DNA from: Algibacter mikhailovii
GTDB taxonomy: Bacteria; Bacteroidota; Bacteroidia; Flavobacteriales; Flavobacteriaceae
Assembly (NCBI RefSeq): GCF_014651495.1
Contig: NZ_BMWZ01000004.1
Coordinates: 186,001-250,000, forward strand
Length of the DNA: 64,000 nt
Direction: 5' to 3'
Every line of letters starts with the position of its first letter. Within the stretch, counting starts at the first letter, position 1. Below are positions 19,417-28,701 of the stretch, piece by piece. The notes under the pieces were generated by a model that saw only the letters and a list, made by a program, of their open reading frames with translations, made no database searches and had not been told where the DNA came from. Made by a program: the position numbers and the translations under genes.

Positions 19417-20259
19417 ATGTCTACAAACCATTTAAACAAATATTTGTTTCTTTGCTTCGCCATATGCTTATACCTTTGTAGCACGAGTAAGGTTCTTGCC
19501 CAAAGCTATTCCACTGTTGAGGGAGATTCAATTAACCCAAGAGCATATATAACTGCCGGATATTACTTTCCTGCAATAAACACCTCACTTAGAATTGATA
19601 CGGCTCTAGGAATAGGAACTGAAATAGGTCTAGAAGACTTAGGATTAGAAGAAGACAAAAGTGTTTTTAAACTCGATGGTGTTATTCGGGTTTCACCTAA
19701 ATCACAGTTAGCTATTACCTACACTAACATAAACAGAGAAAGCACAGCGCTACTAGAAAGGGACGTTACCGTAGGAGATAGCACATTTCTAAAAGGTTCA
19801 GGTGTAGGGATTTTGTTTGATGTCGATTATTACGCAGTCACCTGGAGGTATTCCTTTTACAATAAAAAGAATTGGAATGCTGGATTATCTTTAGGGGCAA
19901 GAGCTGTATCTATAAATACTGGTTTTGGCGCCAAAATAAATGAGAGGACTTATACTGAATCAACTTCAATAACAGCACCGGCCATTCTCTTTGGTGTTCA
20001 TGGCAGTGCCTACCTTACTCCTAAATTATTAGCCAGATATTCATTAGAATATTTTTATCTTAGTGTTAGTGGTATAGATATTAATGTTGTTGAATCAAAT
20101 GCCGCTGTCCATTACTTTTTCTTTAAAAATTTCGGTTTAGGAGCTGCGTATTCAACAAATAGCTATAGAGTTAATGATGTACCTTTAGGCGATGACTTTA
20201 ATGGAAAAATTGATTTTAGTTTTGGTGGTTTTAATTTGTTTTTAACGGCTAGGTTTTAG
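19417..20259 (+). CDS. Outer-membrane beta-barrel protein of unknown function
   Basis: 280 residues with a signal peptide (ending TSKVLAQS). About eight to ten amphipathic strands follow, such as YITAGYYFPAINTSLRID, RVSPKSQLAITYTNI, ITAPAILFGVHGSAYLTPKL and LGAAYSTNSYRV, and the protein ends on FNLFLTARF with a C-terminal Phe. That is the standard pattern of an outer-membrane barrel. A near-consensus -7 box (TACCTTTA) lies at about 19382. No transport or enzyme motif is recognised. Confidence 0.75.
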   Translation: MSTNHLNKYLFLCFAICLYLCSTSKVLAQSYSTVEGDSINPRAYITAGYYFPAINTSLRIDTALGIGTEIGLEDLGLEEDKSVFKLDGVIRVSPKSQLAITYTNINRESTALLERDVTVGDSTFLKGSGVGILFDVDYYAVTWRYSFYNKKNWNAGLSLGARAVSINTGFGAKINERTYTESTSITAPAILFGVHGSAYLTPKLLARYSLEYFYLSVSGIDINVVESNAAVHYFFFKNFGLGAAYSTNSYRVNDVPLGDDFNGKIDFSFGGFNLFLTARF

Positions 20260-20359
20260 TGAAATTTATTAGGTTCTTTTTTATTTAACAAATAAAGGTT
20301 AACAGGTTTTAAAAATTAAACTTTTATAAAAATTAACAAATAGATATCTCATTGTCGTT

Positions 20360-21097
20360 TTATTTTGAATGATTTCTTGGCAACACTTCTTCAGGAAAAG
20401 GAAACAAAATAGTAGAATTCTTCTCAGCTGCAATGTTCGATAAAGTCTGATACAATCTTAATTTTATTGCAGATGGCGATTGATCAATTAATTTACCGGC
20501 TTCTAATAACTTACCAGCTGCTTGCTCCTCAGCTAACGCTAAAATAATACGTGCACGTCTAGAACGCTCTGCCTCTGCTTGATTAGCCATCATACGTTTC
20601 ATGTTTTCTGGAAGCTGTATGTCTTTTATTTTAACATCAATAATTTCAATGCCCCATTCTTTAGTTGCAATCTCAACAATGCTTTTAATATTCTTCCCCA
20701 TTTCTTCCCGTTTTGATAAAATAGTATCCAGTTCAACCTTACCGCAAACATCTCTAAGTGCAGCTTGAGATAATTGCGTAATAGCAAAATTATATTCTTC
20801 CACTTCTAAAACGGCTTTTTCTGGACTTTCAATTTTAAAAAACACGACACCATCAATACTACATGGTACATTATCTTCAGTCATGACTTCTTGTGAGACT
20901 ATATTAATAGTAATGACGCGAATATCAACTTTCTGAATAGTCTCAATAATTGGAATAATCCATCTAAATCCGGGCTTTAAAGTTTTAATGTATTTACCAA
21001 ACCTAAATTTTAAAGCGCGTTTATATTCAAAAATTACTCGTATGCCAGAAAACAAGAATACAAGAAAAAGAAGCGTAAATAATAATAGTGGATTCAT
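20360..21097 (-). CDS. Slipin/stomatin-like SPFH (band 7) membrane protein
   Basis: 245 residues: one N-terminal membrane helix (LLLFTLLFLVFLFSGIRVIF), then the SPFH domain (RFGKYIKTLKPGFRWIIPIIETIQKVDIR). LRDVCGKVELDTILSKRE and a charged helix rich in AEAERSRRARI follow. Prokaryotic slipins oligomerise in the inner membrane and are linked to membrane microdomains and quality control. The usual partner, a NfeD-type protease-like protein, is not adjacent. It appears monocistronic. Confidence 0.85.
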   Translation of the reverse strand: MNPLLLFTLLFLVFLFSGIRVIFEYKRALKFRFGKYIKTLKPGFRWIIPIIETIQKVDIRVITINIVSQEVMTEDNVPCSIDGVVFFKIESPEKAVLEVEEYNFAITQLSQAALRDVCGKVELDTILSKREEMGKNIKSIVEIATKEWGIEIIDVKIKDIQLPENMKRMMANQAEAERSRRARIILALAEEQAAGKLLEAGKLIDQSPSAIKLRLYQTLSNIAAEKNSTILFPFPEEVLPRNHSK

Positions 21098-21262
21098 GAT
21101 ATATTAATTTAAGTTAACACTAAATAAATAGAACTATAAGTTCGTTTATTTCTAAGAACTTAAAAATGATATATATCATTTACCTTTTAAAAGTTGACTT
21201 GAACTTGAATAAATTATTAAAACCAAAATCTTTTAATTAAACAGGAACCTCAAAAGCAAAGA

Positions 21263-21294
21263 AAAACCATCAAAAGCAAGCTATTGATGGTTTT
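21263..21294 (-). terminator. Terminator after the LYS1-like gene
   Basis: AAAACCATCAA (21263-21273) pairs with TTGATGGTTTT (21284-21294) around a 10-nt loop, 33 bp past the stop at 21328 and flanked by A/T runs. Confidence 0.6.
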
Positions 21295-21327
21295 ATAATT
21301 ATTACTAGGTTTTAAATTTCTTCTGAT

Positions 21328-22536
21328 TTATTCCTTACCCTCTAGATAATTCTGCAAATAATCAAAACGCTCGGTAAGTAGTCCGTTTTCGGTCATTTTA
21401 GCACGCTGTAAAACACCATCTTTATCGTTATTATAAAACGCCGGTATAACGTGTTCAAGAAATTGCTCTCCAAAACCTTCACTGGCATCTTGTGGTAATT
21501 CACAGGGTAAATTATCAACAGCCATTACCGTTATAGCTTTTTCGTTATTATAGTCTATTTCTGCTTCTGACTCAGGATCATACCCATATATAGGATCTGC
21601 AATAGTAGATGCTCTTAAGGTGGTCGCCACTGGACCATCAACATCACAACTGATATCTGCTACTACTTTTATATTGAAATCAGGCGACTTCACATCCTCC
21701 TTAGTATATAAATAGGGCGCACCATCTCCGTAAAAATGACCTGCAATATAGAAGTCACTTACTTTTGCAAATCTCATAAAATCAGATTCATATTTTTCAG
21801 GGTGATTAAAAAAATCAAAAACATCTGTCACCAAATTACCGTCCAATCGTTTATTATAGTCAAGCACGTCTATTTTACAATACACAGGTTCATCAAAATT
21901 TTTATTGAGATAATTTTCAACTGAAACCGATTTGATGCCCATAGCATTCAACATTTCTTGGGCGCCATTTGATACTTTTCCACTCCCCGTGAGTAAAATT
22001 TTAATATTAGGTACCTCTATTTGATTTAACTCTTTTATTAAGGCTTGTTGATTTGGTAATGGTCCGGCTTTTGGTAATTGCCATGACTTATATTTCAATC
22101 CCCAGGCTCTAAAACCATTGTAGGCACCAACAATTCCTGCATAACGACCAAAACCTATAAGTCGGAACCCTTTTTCATTGATTATTGTTTCGTGGTCATA
22201 TAATTCAATATTCTTTTCCAAAACAGCTTTTAATAGATTTCTATTATAGGGTTGTTTTTTAATGGTATGTGAAAAGAAGAAGTATTTCTTGTTAGCTATA
22301 AGAGCATCAATTGGCACTTCCTTAACACCAATCATAATATCACAATCTGAAACATCTTGTACAACTTCAAAACCAGCATCTCTGTATTCCTGATCGGAAA
22401 ATACTCGAATATCTGAAGCCTCTACTTTAAAAGTGGCCTCGGGGAATTTATTTTTTGCTTCTACCAATTTTGATGGAGAAAATACAACGCGACGGTCAGG
22501 TGGGTTTTTGCGTTCTTTTATTATGGCAAATTTCAT
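21328..22536 (-). CDS. Alanine dehydrogenase / saccharopine dehydrogenase (LYS1)-like oxidoreductase
   Basis: 402 residues. The N-terminal AlaDh/PNT-type domain shows KERKNPPDRRVVFSPSK, ASDIRVFSDQEYRDAGFEVV and FFFSHTIKKQPYNRNLLKAVL. GRYAGIVGAYNGFRAWGL follows, and the NAD-binding Rossmann part has KILLTGSGKVSNGAQEMLNAMGI. VVADISCDVDGPVATTLRASTIADPIYGYDP is the conserved C-terminal segment, written here only as a location marker near residue 290-320. The order matches lysine-forming saccharopine dehydrogenase (LYS1) better than true alanine dehydrogenase, but the substrate is not settled. The DUF1801 gene ends 12 bp upstream, so the two are probably co-transcribed. Confidence 0.75.
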   Translation of the reverse strand: MKFAIIKERKNPPDRRVVFSPSKLVEAKNKFPEATFKVEASDIRVFSDQEYRDAGFEVVQDVSDCDIMIGVKEVPIDALIANKKYFFFSHTIKKQPYNRNLLKAVLEKNIELYDHETIINEKGFRLIGFGRYAGIVGAYNGFRAWGLKYKSWQLPKAGPLPNQQALIKELNQIEVPNIKILLTGSGKVSNGAQEMLNAMGIKSVSVENYLNKNFDEPVYCKIDVLDYNKRLDGNLVTDVFDFFNHPEKYESDFMRFAKVSDFYIAGHFYGDGAPYLYTKEDVKSPDFNIKVVADISCDVDGPVATTLRASTIADPIYGYDPESEAEIDYNNEKAITVMAVDNLPCELPQDASEGFGEQFLEHVIPAFYNNDKDGVLQRAKMTENGLLTERFDYLQNYLEGKE

Positions 22537-22548
22537 AAGCTTTATCTT

Positions 22549-22968
22549 TTATGCCCCCAAAAGAGGTAAATGTTTTCTTTTATGATATGTTAATGCTAGC
22601 AAAATACAATGTTTTAATTCTGATACGGGTAACTCATCCTCCAATTTAAACACAATTGCTCGTTTTCCTTCAAATTTAAATTCATTTTTGTAAATAGTCT
22701 TAAAAGTGGAGACAAGGCTTGAGGAACATTGAAAATAAAGGGCATATTGATTTGGGCTTTTTTCTTTCCAATCCATCCTGACGGTACTTCCGTACTTAGT
22801 AAGGTAACTTGGCTCCCCCCATTTTAAAGTTTCTTCTAAGTATTCAACACTACTTTCTTCTTTAGCTACTTCGAGAACCAGTTCTCTAAGGTAAAGCATT
22901 TTGGGTTTTATAGGCATGGGATATGTATTAAACACTTCTTTAGCCTTTGGATTACTGACAAGTTGCAT
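22549..22968 (-). CDS. DUF1801 protein
   Basis: 139 residues. VEYLEETLKWGEPSYLTKYG is the family core (helix, W-G-E-P-S-Y), followed by RMDWKEKSPNQYALYFQ and a C-terminal helix with KRKHLPLLG. Cytoplasmic; function unknown. It is the first gene of a two-gene unit with the LYS1-like dehydrogenase (12-bp gap). Its start faces, 70 bp away, the divergent promoter of the small RNA upstream of ssrA. Confidence 0.75.
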   Translation of the reverse strand: MQLVSNPKAKEVFNTYPMPIKPKMLYLRELVLEVAKEESSVEYLEETLKWGEPSYLTKYGSTVRMDWKEKSPNQYALYFQCSSSLVSTFKTIYKNEFKFEGKRAIVFKLEDELPVSELKHCILLALTYHKRKHLPLLGA

Positions 22969-23037
22969 GTACTGAAAGAATTGGAATAATTTTTGCTCTA
23001 AAGTAGTAGGATTTAAACGGAATTACAAACTTTTTGA

Positions 23038-23045
23038 TACCTTTG
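23038..23045 (+). promoter_or_regulatory. -7 box of the small RNA upstream of ssrA
   Basis: TACCTTTG, an exact TAnnTTTG match; TTTA about 20 nt upstream could be a weak -33 box. The expected start site, near 23051, falls at the first base of the structured element. Confidence 0.55.
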
Positions 23046-23049
23046 CTGC

Positions 23050-23137
23050 CCGCGTTAAGGATTGAAGCGACATCCTTTTTTGCCGTTAAAAGCAAAAAAG
23101 ATATAGCAGAAAGCCTGACCCGATAGGGTAACGCCAC
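23050..23137 (+). ncRNA. Candidate structured small RNA / ssrA leader element
   Basis: No protein is seen on this strand, but the 88 nt fold into a compact set of helices. A closing stem GCGTTA (23052-23057) pairs with TAACGC (23129-23134). GGAT/ATCC (23059-23062 with 23072-23075) forms a hairpin, TTTTTTGC/GCAAAAAA (23076-23083 with 23092-23099) a long hairpin, and CCC/GGG (23119-23121 with 23126-23128) a tetraloop hairpin. A -7 box ends 6 nt before the inferred 5' end and ssrA begins 28 nt after it. From memory, elements with GGATTGAAGCG recur between genes in many Flavobacteriaceae; a link to the Flavo-1 RNA motif is possible but not checked. Confidence 0.5.
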
Positions 23138-23164
23138 AATAGAAATAACTATTTAAATAATAAT

Positions 23165-23556
23165 GGGGTCGACTGGTTTTGACAGCGAGATTAATTAAAC
23201 GGTAAGCACGTCGTGTAATGGCATTGAAACACGTTAAAGGCTAGACCAAATTTTAAACGGCGAGAATAACTACGCTTTAGCTGCATAATCTGAATTATAG
23301 TAAGATTGGCCTAGGTACACAAGGTGTACAAGCTTTATGTCTCCGGAAAGCCTTGATTGACGGCGTTCCATTTTGAGGCATCGTAAATGTCAATATAGAT
23401 TAGGTAGTACTTTGATGCCTTTTTGAAACTAAAGAAGTTAAGTTATAAGTGGGTTGTCTTTAACCAGCTTATAATCGAAAACCCAAGAAAAGAATAAACG
23501 TGTAGAAAGCCCTTTGGTTACTTGTTTGGACGAGAGTTCGATTCTCTCCGACTCCA
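23165..23556 (+). ncRNA. ssrA: Transfer-messenger RNA (tmRNA)
   Basis: The 5' end GGGGTCG pairs with CGACTCC at 23549-23555 to form the 7-bp acceptor stem (one G-T pair), with discriminator A23556; CCA is not encoded. The T-arm has GAGAG-TTCGATT-CTCTC at 23532-23548. The tag frame at 23259-23288 reads GENNYALAA then TAA, the known Bacteroidota-type degradation tag. tmRNA with SmpB frees ribosomes stalled on broken messages. It is a one-piece tmRNA of about 392 nt and may be co-transcribed with the small RNA just upstream. Confidence 0.97.
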
Positions 23557-23562
23557 CTTTGT

Positions 23563-23593
23563 AGGGCCTCATAAAAAATATTTATGAGGCCTT
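23563..23593 (+). terminator. Terminator of ssrA
   Basis: GGCCTCATAAA (23565-23575) pairs with TTTATGAGGCC (23581-23591) around a 5-nt loop, extended by a G-T and an A-T pair and followed by TTG and AT-rich sequence. It begins 7 nt after the tmRNA 3' end. Confidence 0.8.
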
Positions 23594-23610
23594 TTGTATT
23601 ATAATTTACT

Positions 23611-23967
23611 ATGAAAGTTGAAGAATTAGTTGGTCAATATAAAGTCACTGGAAGCAATCAAGACGATAGCAAAAATACTTACCACGGAATACTTCATTTA
23701 CAACTTGACCCCAGCAATAGAATTAAGGCTGACTGGCTCATTAACAAAGAGCAAAAACAGGAAGGCATTGGTTTTTTTAAAGACAATATTCTTGTTATTA
23801 ACTTTACCTATCAAGGAGCCGATGAAAATAGTTATAGGGGTGTGGTGGTTTATAAATGTCTTAGCCAAAACATACTGGACGGATTTTGGTCTGAAGATTA
23901 CGGGGATCCACATTTTTTAGGAACTGAACGATGTTTCAGAATTAATCCTTTAGAGCTTCTAGATTAA
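23611..23967 (+). CDS. Small conserved-looking hypothetical protein
   Basis: 118 residues, ATG start, no signal peptide. Successive beta-type stretches with turns (GQYKVTGSNQDD, GILHLQLDPSNRIKADWLI, GIGFFKDNILVINFTYQG, YRGVVVYKCL, LDGFWSEDYGDPHFLGTERCFRI) suggest a small barrel of the lipocalin or fatty-acid-binding kind; this is only a shape argument. The normal composition and the position behind the ssrA terminator favour a real gene. It is convergent to the GH2 gene. Confidence 0.6.
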   Translation: MKVEELVGQYKVTGSNQDDSKNTYHGILHLQLDPSNRIKADWLINKEQKQEGIGFFKDNILVINFTYQGADENSYRGVVVYKCLSQNILDGFWSEDYGDPHFLGTERCFRINPLELLD

Positions 23968-24102
23968 CCCCTTTTTTGAACACTTTTATAAAGTTCTAAT
24001 TAATATACCCGTAACCGTTTACTAAGTAAATGGCAACATCCCTTGTTGGATTCTCAAAAAAGTGGATAATTAATGTCAAGCATAAGCATGAAACCTATTA
24101 TA

Positions 24103-26814
24103 TTAATTTTTCTTGCTTTCATTCTCAAACTCTTCTTGTTGTTTTTGAACTTCCTTTAGCTTGTATTGATTCAGTTCTTTTTCAAGCTCTAAGACCTTTT
24201 GTTTCAATGTCGAATCTTGATTGTTAGAATCTATAGGTTTTGAGACCGCTTTCTTATATGATGTATTGGTTTTTTCATCAAATATGAGGGGCGTATTCGT
24301 AGGGATGCTATTAATAGTAATTTTTGCAGCCATGGGAGTATGTACCCCTTCATGTACCATTGATGCCTTTACTACTATAGTTCCTGACTGTTCTGTTGCC
24401 CTTATTAGCACTGGTGCTGTGCCCCATTCAACCGTTCTTGGATTAGCCATAATGTCTGAATCCCCTATTATTGTTCCTTCGCCTTCCACCTCAAATTTTA
24501 TATGATTTTCAGTTAATCTTTTGACATTCCCATTATCATCAACAATAGAAGCAATCACCGGAACAAAATCAGATCCGTTTGCCGTAAGAGGAATACCATA
24601 ATCTGCTAATTCTAATTTAATTCTTGTAATTCTATTGGTTGGCATTTTAGTAGCGCTCACGACGACTTTACCGTCAATTATACCTTCCGCTACAATAGTG
24701 GTTTCGGCATGTCTTTTTTTTCTGTACAAACTTTTAACTTCCATAAAATCATAGACATCCTCAAAAACCATAATTGGATTTGGCATATTAAAAGTTTCTC
24801 TGTCGTGTTTCATAGTAATGGTATCCTTTTGTAAGACTATTAGTCTTACTTCATCGCAATTGCTATAAACGGTAACATCTTTACTAGAAAAAGGAGACAT
24901 CTCATGAGCAATGTACACCATAGGTTCGCTATCTTTTGCTTTTCGTTGCGCATTAAATAAGTAATATGAATATTTTGGCTGACGAAAAACATCTGCGATA
25001 CCGCCATAAAACGGATCAGGATGATACCCCCTTTGATGATCAAACGCATGCCATAAAGCACCTCCAACGTGTTGGGCAGGCGTGCTGCTTATAGATTCCC
25101 AATTTGTAAATCTATAGGCTGTATTCGCATAATGATGGGCCTGAATTAACTGAGGAGATTCACCCCAATTTCTCGCGACTCTACTTGAAGAATTATGAGC
25201 GTTCCAATCATCAACATTGTCTCCCCACTCTCGCGTAAAAATACTTCTATTTTCCGCTCCATAATCAAACTTTATTTTGCTTGTATTTTTTCCCTTTGGG
25301 TCTGGCATCCAAACTTTGAACTTGTCTGCATATCTTGGATGATCATAGATAACATCAAAATACTCCATGCCTTTTGCTCTAGAATCACAAGCTGTGTAAG
25401 CCCCGGGATACGGATATTCTTCATGCACAATATTGTGTACGGTTTCTGCGAAATAATCTGGATAATGGGTTTCATTTAATATGGGTTCCCAGAGAATAAC
25501 AGAGGCATGGTTTCTATCTCTTCTTACCATATTTCTTATATCTTGATAAACCAACTCCTGAAATTGCGTATTATCATCATTCCAAAACTGCCAGCCGGGA
25601 GTAGCTACAATAAAAAACAAACCCAAGACATCACAGGCATCCATAAACGCAGGATCAGCTGGGTAATGCGCAGCTCTTATGATTTCGCTTCCCGCTTCTT
25701 TTAAAATGAGGGCATCTCTCCATTGCCCAGAATTAGGTAAAGCATTACCCACATAAGCATAATCTTGATGACGATTTACACCCATAAGTTTTCCATCATA
25801 GGGTTCATTGTTTAAATAAAAACCTTCTTTTCCTCTAAACTCTATTTTTCTAATCCCAATTTTTTGCCTAACACCATCAATGATATTTTGATTCTGATTT
25901 TGTATTAATACTTCCAAGTTGTACAAGAATGGTGATTTTGGCGACCATAATTTTGGGGTTTTAACAAGGAGAATTTGTTCAACCTGAATATTACTCCGCG
26001 CCTTTATTGTTTCTGAAATAGTTTTGGTGGCTACTATATTATTGTCATCATCTTTTAAATTGTAGGTAATACTGATATCAAATGACTTTTTAGAATCATT
26101 TGATATATCGGTCTTGGTTATTACTTCTACACTTTTTTTAGTTAGATTTTCATAACGCACGAAAAGGCCACCACCCGCAACTTTATTGGCCGTATTTGGA
26201 TTGGTCACGTAAACATTATTGGTAGCCAAAAGCCAAACATCTCTATAAATACCACCAAAATATGAAAAATCTAAAACGGTTTGGCTTTTCCCTGGCGGGT
26301 AATTTGGGTCATCACTATTATCTGCCCACACAGCCAAAACGTTTTCTTTATCTTTTAAAACTTTATTCGTTATGTCTATACTAAAAGGAAGATATCCGCC
26401 ATAGTGCGTCGTTAATAACTCACCATTTAACCAGACTTTACTTTTGCCCATGATGGCTTCAAAATGTATAGTCAACTTTTTACCTAAAAGGTTTTTGGGT
26501 ATAGTAAAGTGTTTTCTGTACCAAGCTTCACCTTGATAATTAGTGGACCCACTAGCCTCCGAAGCATTCAATTCCAAACCATGGGGTGTATTCACAACAT
26601 TCCAAGTTGAATCATCAAAATCAGATAATTCTGCCCTTTCTATAACTCCTTTGTAAAAACGCCAACCAACATTAAAATCATATACTTGACGACCAGAATT
26701 TGGCACTTCAAAAAAACCGGCTTTCGAGTATTCTGGAGATTTAAGAAGCGCTTGTGCATTAAGCGTTACATTTACTAGAATTAAGCATATGAATTGAATT
26801 GCTAATTTATACAT
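24103..26814 (-). CDS. Glycoside hydrolase family 2 (beta-galactosidase/glucuronidase-like), secreted
   Basis: 903 residues with a signal peptide (ends TLNAQA). The GH2 order is complete: N-terminal jelly-roll (about 40-195, with AWYRKHFTIP and GGIYRDVWL), Ig-like domain (200-330), and TIM barrel (about 330-640). The acid/base is E448 in ILNETHYP and the likely nucleophile is E529 in TREWGD. Extra C-terminal Ig-like/DUF4982-type domains follow, and the last 45 residues form a charged coiled coil. A retaining exo-enzyme on beta-galactosides or beta-uronides is likely; exact sugar unknown. It is the last gene of the minus-strand locus and its 266-bp upstream gap lacks the C-rich operator found before three other units. 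Confidence 0.88.
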   Translation of the reverse strand: MYKLAIQFICLILVNVTLNAQALLKSPEYSKAGFFEVPNSGRQVYDFNVGWRFYKGVIERAELSDFDDSTWNVVNTPHGLELNASEASGSTNYQGEAWYRKHFTIPKNLLGKKLTIHFEAIMGKSKVWLNGELLTTHYGGYLPFSIDITNKVLKDKENVLAVWADNSDDPNYPPGKSQTVLDFSYFGGIYRDVWLLATNNVYVTNPNTANKVAGGGLFVRYENLTKKSVEVITKTDISNDSKKSFDISITYNLKDDDNNIVATKTISETIKARSNIQVEQILLVKTPKLWSPKSPFLYNLEVLIQNQNQNIIDGVRQKIGIRKIEFRGKEGFYLNNEPYDGKLMGVNRHQDYAYVGNALPNSGQWRDALILKEAGSEIIRAAHYPADPAFMDACDVLGLFFIVATPGWQFWNDDNTQFQELVYQDIRNMVRRDRNHASVILWEPILNETHYPDYFAETVHNIVHEEYPYPGAYTACDSRAKGMEYFDVIYDHPRYADKFKVWMPDPKGKNTSKIKFDYGAENRSIFTREWGDNVDDWNAHNSSSRVARNWGESPQLIQAHHYANTAYRFTNWESISSTPAQHVGGALWHAFDHQRGYHPDPFYGGIADVFRQPKYSYYLFNAQRKAKDSEPMVYIAHEMSPFSSKDVTVYSNCDEVRLIVLQKDTITMKHDRETFNMPNPIMVFEDVYDFMEVKSLYRKKRHAETTIVAEGIIDGKVVVSATKMPTNRITRIKLELADYGIPLTANGSDFVPVIASIVDDNGNVKRLTENHIKFEVEGEGTIIGDSDIMANPRTVEWGTAPVLIRATEQSGTIVVKASMVHEGVHTPMAAKITINSIPTNTPLIFDEKTNTSYKKAVSKPIDSNNQDSTLKQKVLELEKELNQYKLKEVQKQQEEFENESKKN

Positions 26815-27080
26815 ATAAGATTTGTTCTTTGATAATGTAATTTTTTTCTGAGATAGCTTTCTTAATAAAATAATGGCTTACCCTGATAATTTAATGTTTA
26901 TTATCAAGGCATAAACATTTGCTGTTAGCAGGATTGATTAGCCAAAACAAACTATGTATTGCTAACGCAAAATAAAAGGCATCTAAGGTCTTAGCAAGAT
27001 ATATTCCAACGAGTAATTATATTCTCAAGGACCTTTGCTTTGACTAAAACCATATGTCTTGCCCTATAATTATTAACGAT

Positions 27081-28421
27081 TTATTGTTTTAAAAATTTGA
27101 TTACATTTCCGTTCTCAAGTTTTATTAGATATAATCCAACAGAAAGGTTTTGTAGATTGATTTTTTCGCTGTTTGTGATATTTCCGCTAGCCATTTCTGT
27201 GCCAATAATGTCAAAAATTTTATAATTTGTATGGCCTTTTAAGCCTTTAAGGGAAATATAATTCTGAGCAGGATTTGGAAATGCTGTGATATTATGAGTA
27301 TCAAATGTATTAGTGCTCAACGTAGTAAGATTAACGGGGTAGAATGTGCCTCCTTTTGGTAAAACAGAGTGCGTATCAAAAGGGATTGAATTTTCATGTC
27401 TTACGGGAATGTATACTAAGTTTGGATCACTAAATGTTACATTATCATTATTGTTTCTTTCAATACAATCGTTTCTAAAAATGGCGTCTGTTCCCGGAGG
27501 ATCTTGATGCTGAATTGACCACGGCCCCATCATGGAATGATATTGAGTATTGAGTTCAGGGTTGAGACGTGAAATATTCTGCTCAACAAGATTATAGCCC
27601 GCATTACTATCGTGGAAATTAAAATCCTGTTCCACATTGTTCTGATAAAACACATTGTGATGGCAATATTGACGTTGAATAGTAATATGTCTTAATCTGG
27701 TAACAAATGTATTATATATTAGGGTGTAACTTCCTGCAATTTGAAAATATCCGTGTCCACCACTACCCTTATTCCATGACCCTTCAAAGTGGCAATCTCT
27801 TATAGTTATATGATTACTATTCCAGGATGTAAATGGACAATTTCCAACATTAATAATCTTAACTTTATCCAGCCAGCAATTTTTTGTTCCGCCTCCCATA
27901 TATACGGCATTTATTAAATAATTTGGTTTTTGATCTGACATCCTCATTGATGGTGTACCGTAAACCCCTTGTATGGTCATATTTTCAATACCAGCATTTT
28001 GAACACCAAACCTAATCGCTTCCCCACTAGTGCCCTGCATAGTTATATTTAACACTACACCACTTTGACTTTCACCAACAACTCGAACCTTAGACTTCAT
28101 ATTAATTCTGCTATCTATAGTGTAGTTCCCATTGTTTAAAACCAATTGTCCGCCTCCCTGACGGGCAACATCAGTAATTGCCGCATTTATTCCATTACTG
28201 TCTGTGGCATCTATTGTTTTCTTTATTGGAGAAGTTGAAAGAAAAGGGATACCCCCTACAACTCCCGCTTTAGCCCACTCACGCATTTCAGGATAATTAG
28301 TGTCATCAAATTTATCTTCATAAAATGTAACGCCAGGATCACCCACACGTAGTTGTGAGAAGCCCTTTGAAGAAGAAAGAATTAAAAACGCTAAAAATAA
28401 ATAGGTATTGATTGTTTTCAT
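27081..28421 (-). CDS. Right-handed beta-helix protein with T9SS sorting domain, candidate polysaccharide lyase
   Basis: 446 residues: signal peptide (ends SKGFSQ), then a pectate-lyase-like parallel beta-helix at about 65-340. Repeats include VRVVGESQSGVVLNI, IENMTIQGVYG, NCWLDKVKIINVGN, NHITIRDCHFEGSWN and HNVFYQNNVEQDFNFHDSN. A C-terminal type A T9SS domain (AFPNPAQNYISLKG...GLYLIKLENGNVIKFLKQ) sends it to the cell surface or outside. No known lyase family signature is certain. Location in the locus beside GH88 makes a uronate-polymer lyase plausible; a binding or epimerase role is not excluded. Confidence 0.75.
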   Translation of the reverse strand: MKTINTYLFLAFLILSSSKGFSQLRVGDPGVTFYEDKFDDTNYPEMREWAKAGVVGGIPFLSTSPIKKTIDATDSNGINAAITDVARQGGGQLVLNNGNYTIDSRINMKSKVRVVGESQSGVVLNITMQGTSGEAIRFGVQNAGIENMTIQGVYGTPSMRMSDQKPNYLINAVYMGGGTKNCWLDKVKIINVGNCPFTSWNSNHITIRDCHFEGSWNKGSGGHGYFQIAGSYTLIYNTFVTRLRHITIQRQYCHHNVFYQNNVEQDFNFHDSNAGYNLVEQNISRLNPELNTQYHSMMGPWSIQHQDPPGTDAIFRNDCIERNNNDNVTFSDPNLVYIPVRHENSIPFDTHSVLPKGGTFYPVNLTTLSTNTFDTHNITAFPNPAQNYISLKGLKGHTNYKIFDIIGTEMASGNITNSEKINLQNLSVGLYLIKLENGNVIKFLKQ

Positions 28422-28653
28422 TGCATGTTATGTTATTAATCTTTTGTTGAGAAATGCCAATTATAAAACACCTTTTTTTGAAGAATAATTATTTTATTAC
28501 TACTTCAAAAAATACTTAAAGGCATCATATAATTATATCGTAAAAAACTTTTAGAAACTTTGGAATCTCGGTGAGCTACCTTCGAAATAAAGTAACCGCA
28601 TAATTCTCTTTTTACATATCGCGGTAAACTTTTTCCATTATTTAATTTAACCT

Positions 28654-28683
28654 AAAAAAGGCTATGTTAACATAGCCTTTTTT
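28654..28683 (-). terminator. Terminator after the 290-residue T9SS protein gene
   Basis: A perfect 30-bp palindrome with A-run and T-run ends (AAAAAAGGCTATGTT and its complement), 19 bp past the stop at 28702. It separates this gene from the beta-helix gene downstream. Confidence 0.75.
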
Positions 28684-28701
28684 TAAGTGTACAAAATATT
28701 T

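Noticed and set aside
22952-23137. 61-codon minus-strand frame across the region before ssrA
   Set aside because: It lies antisense to the structured small RNA and its promoter and overlaps the start of the DUF1801 gene; the stem-loops explain the sequence better.
23630-23920. Two frames (plus and minus) inside the 118-residue protein gene
   Set aside because: Shadow frames; the gene at 23611 has the better start, composition and position.
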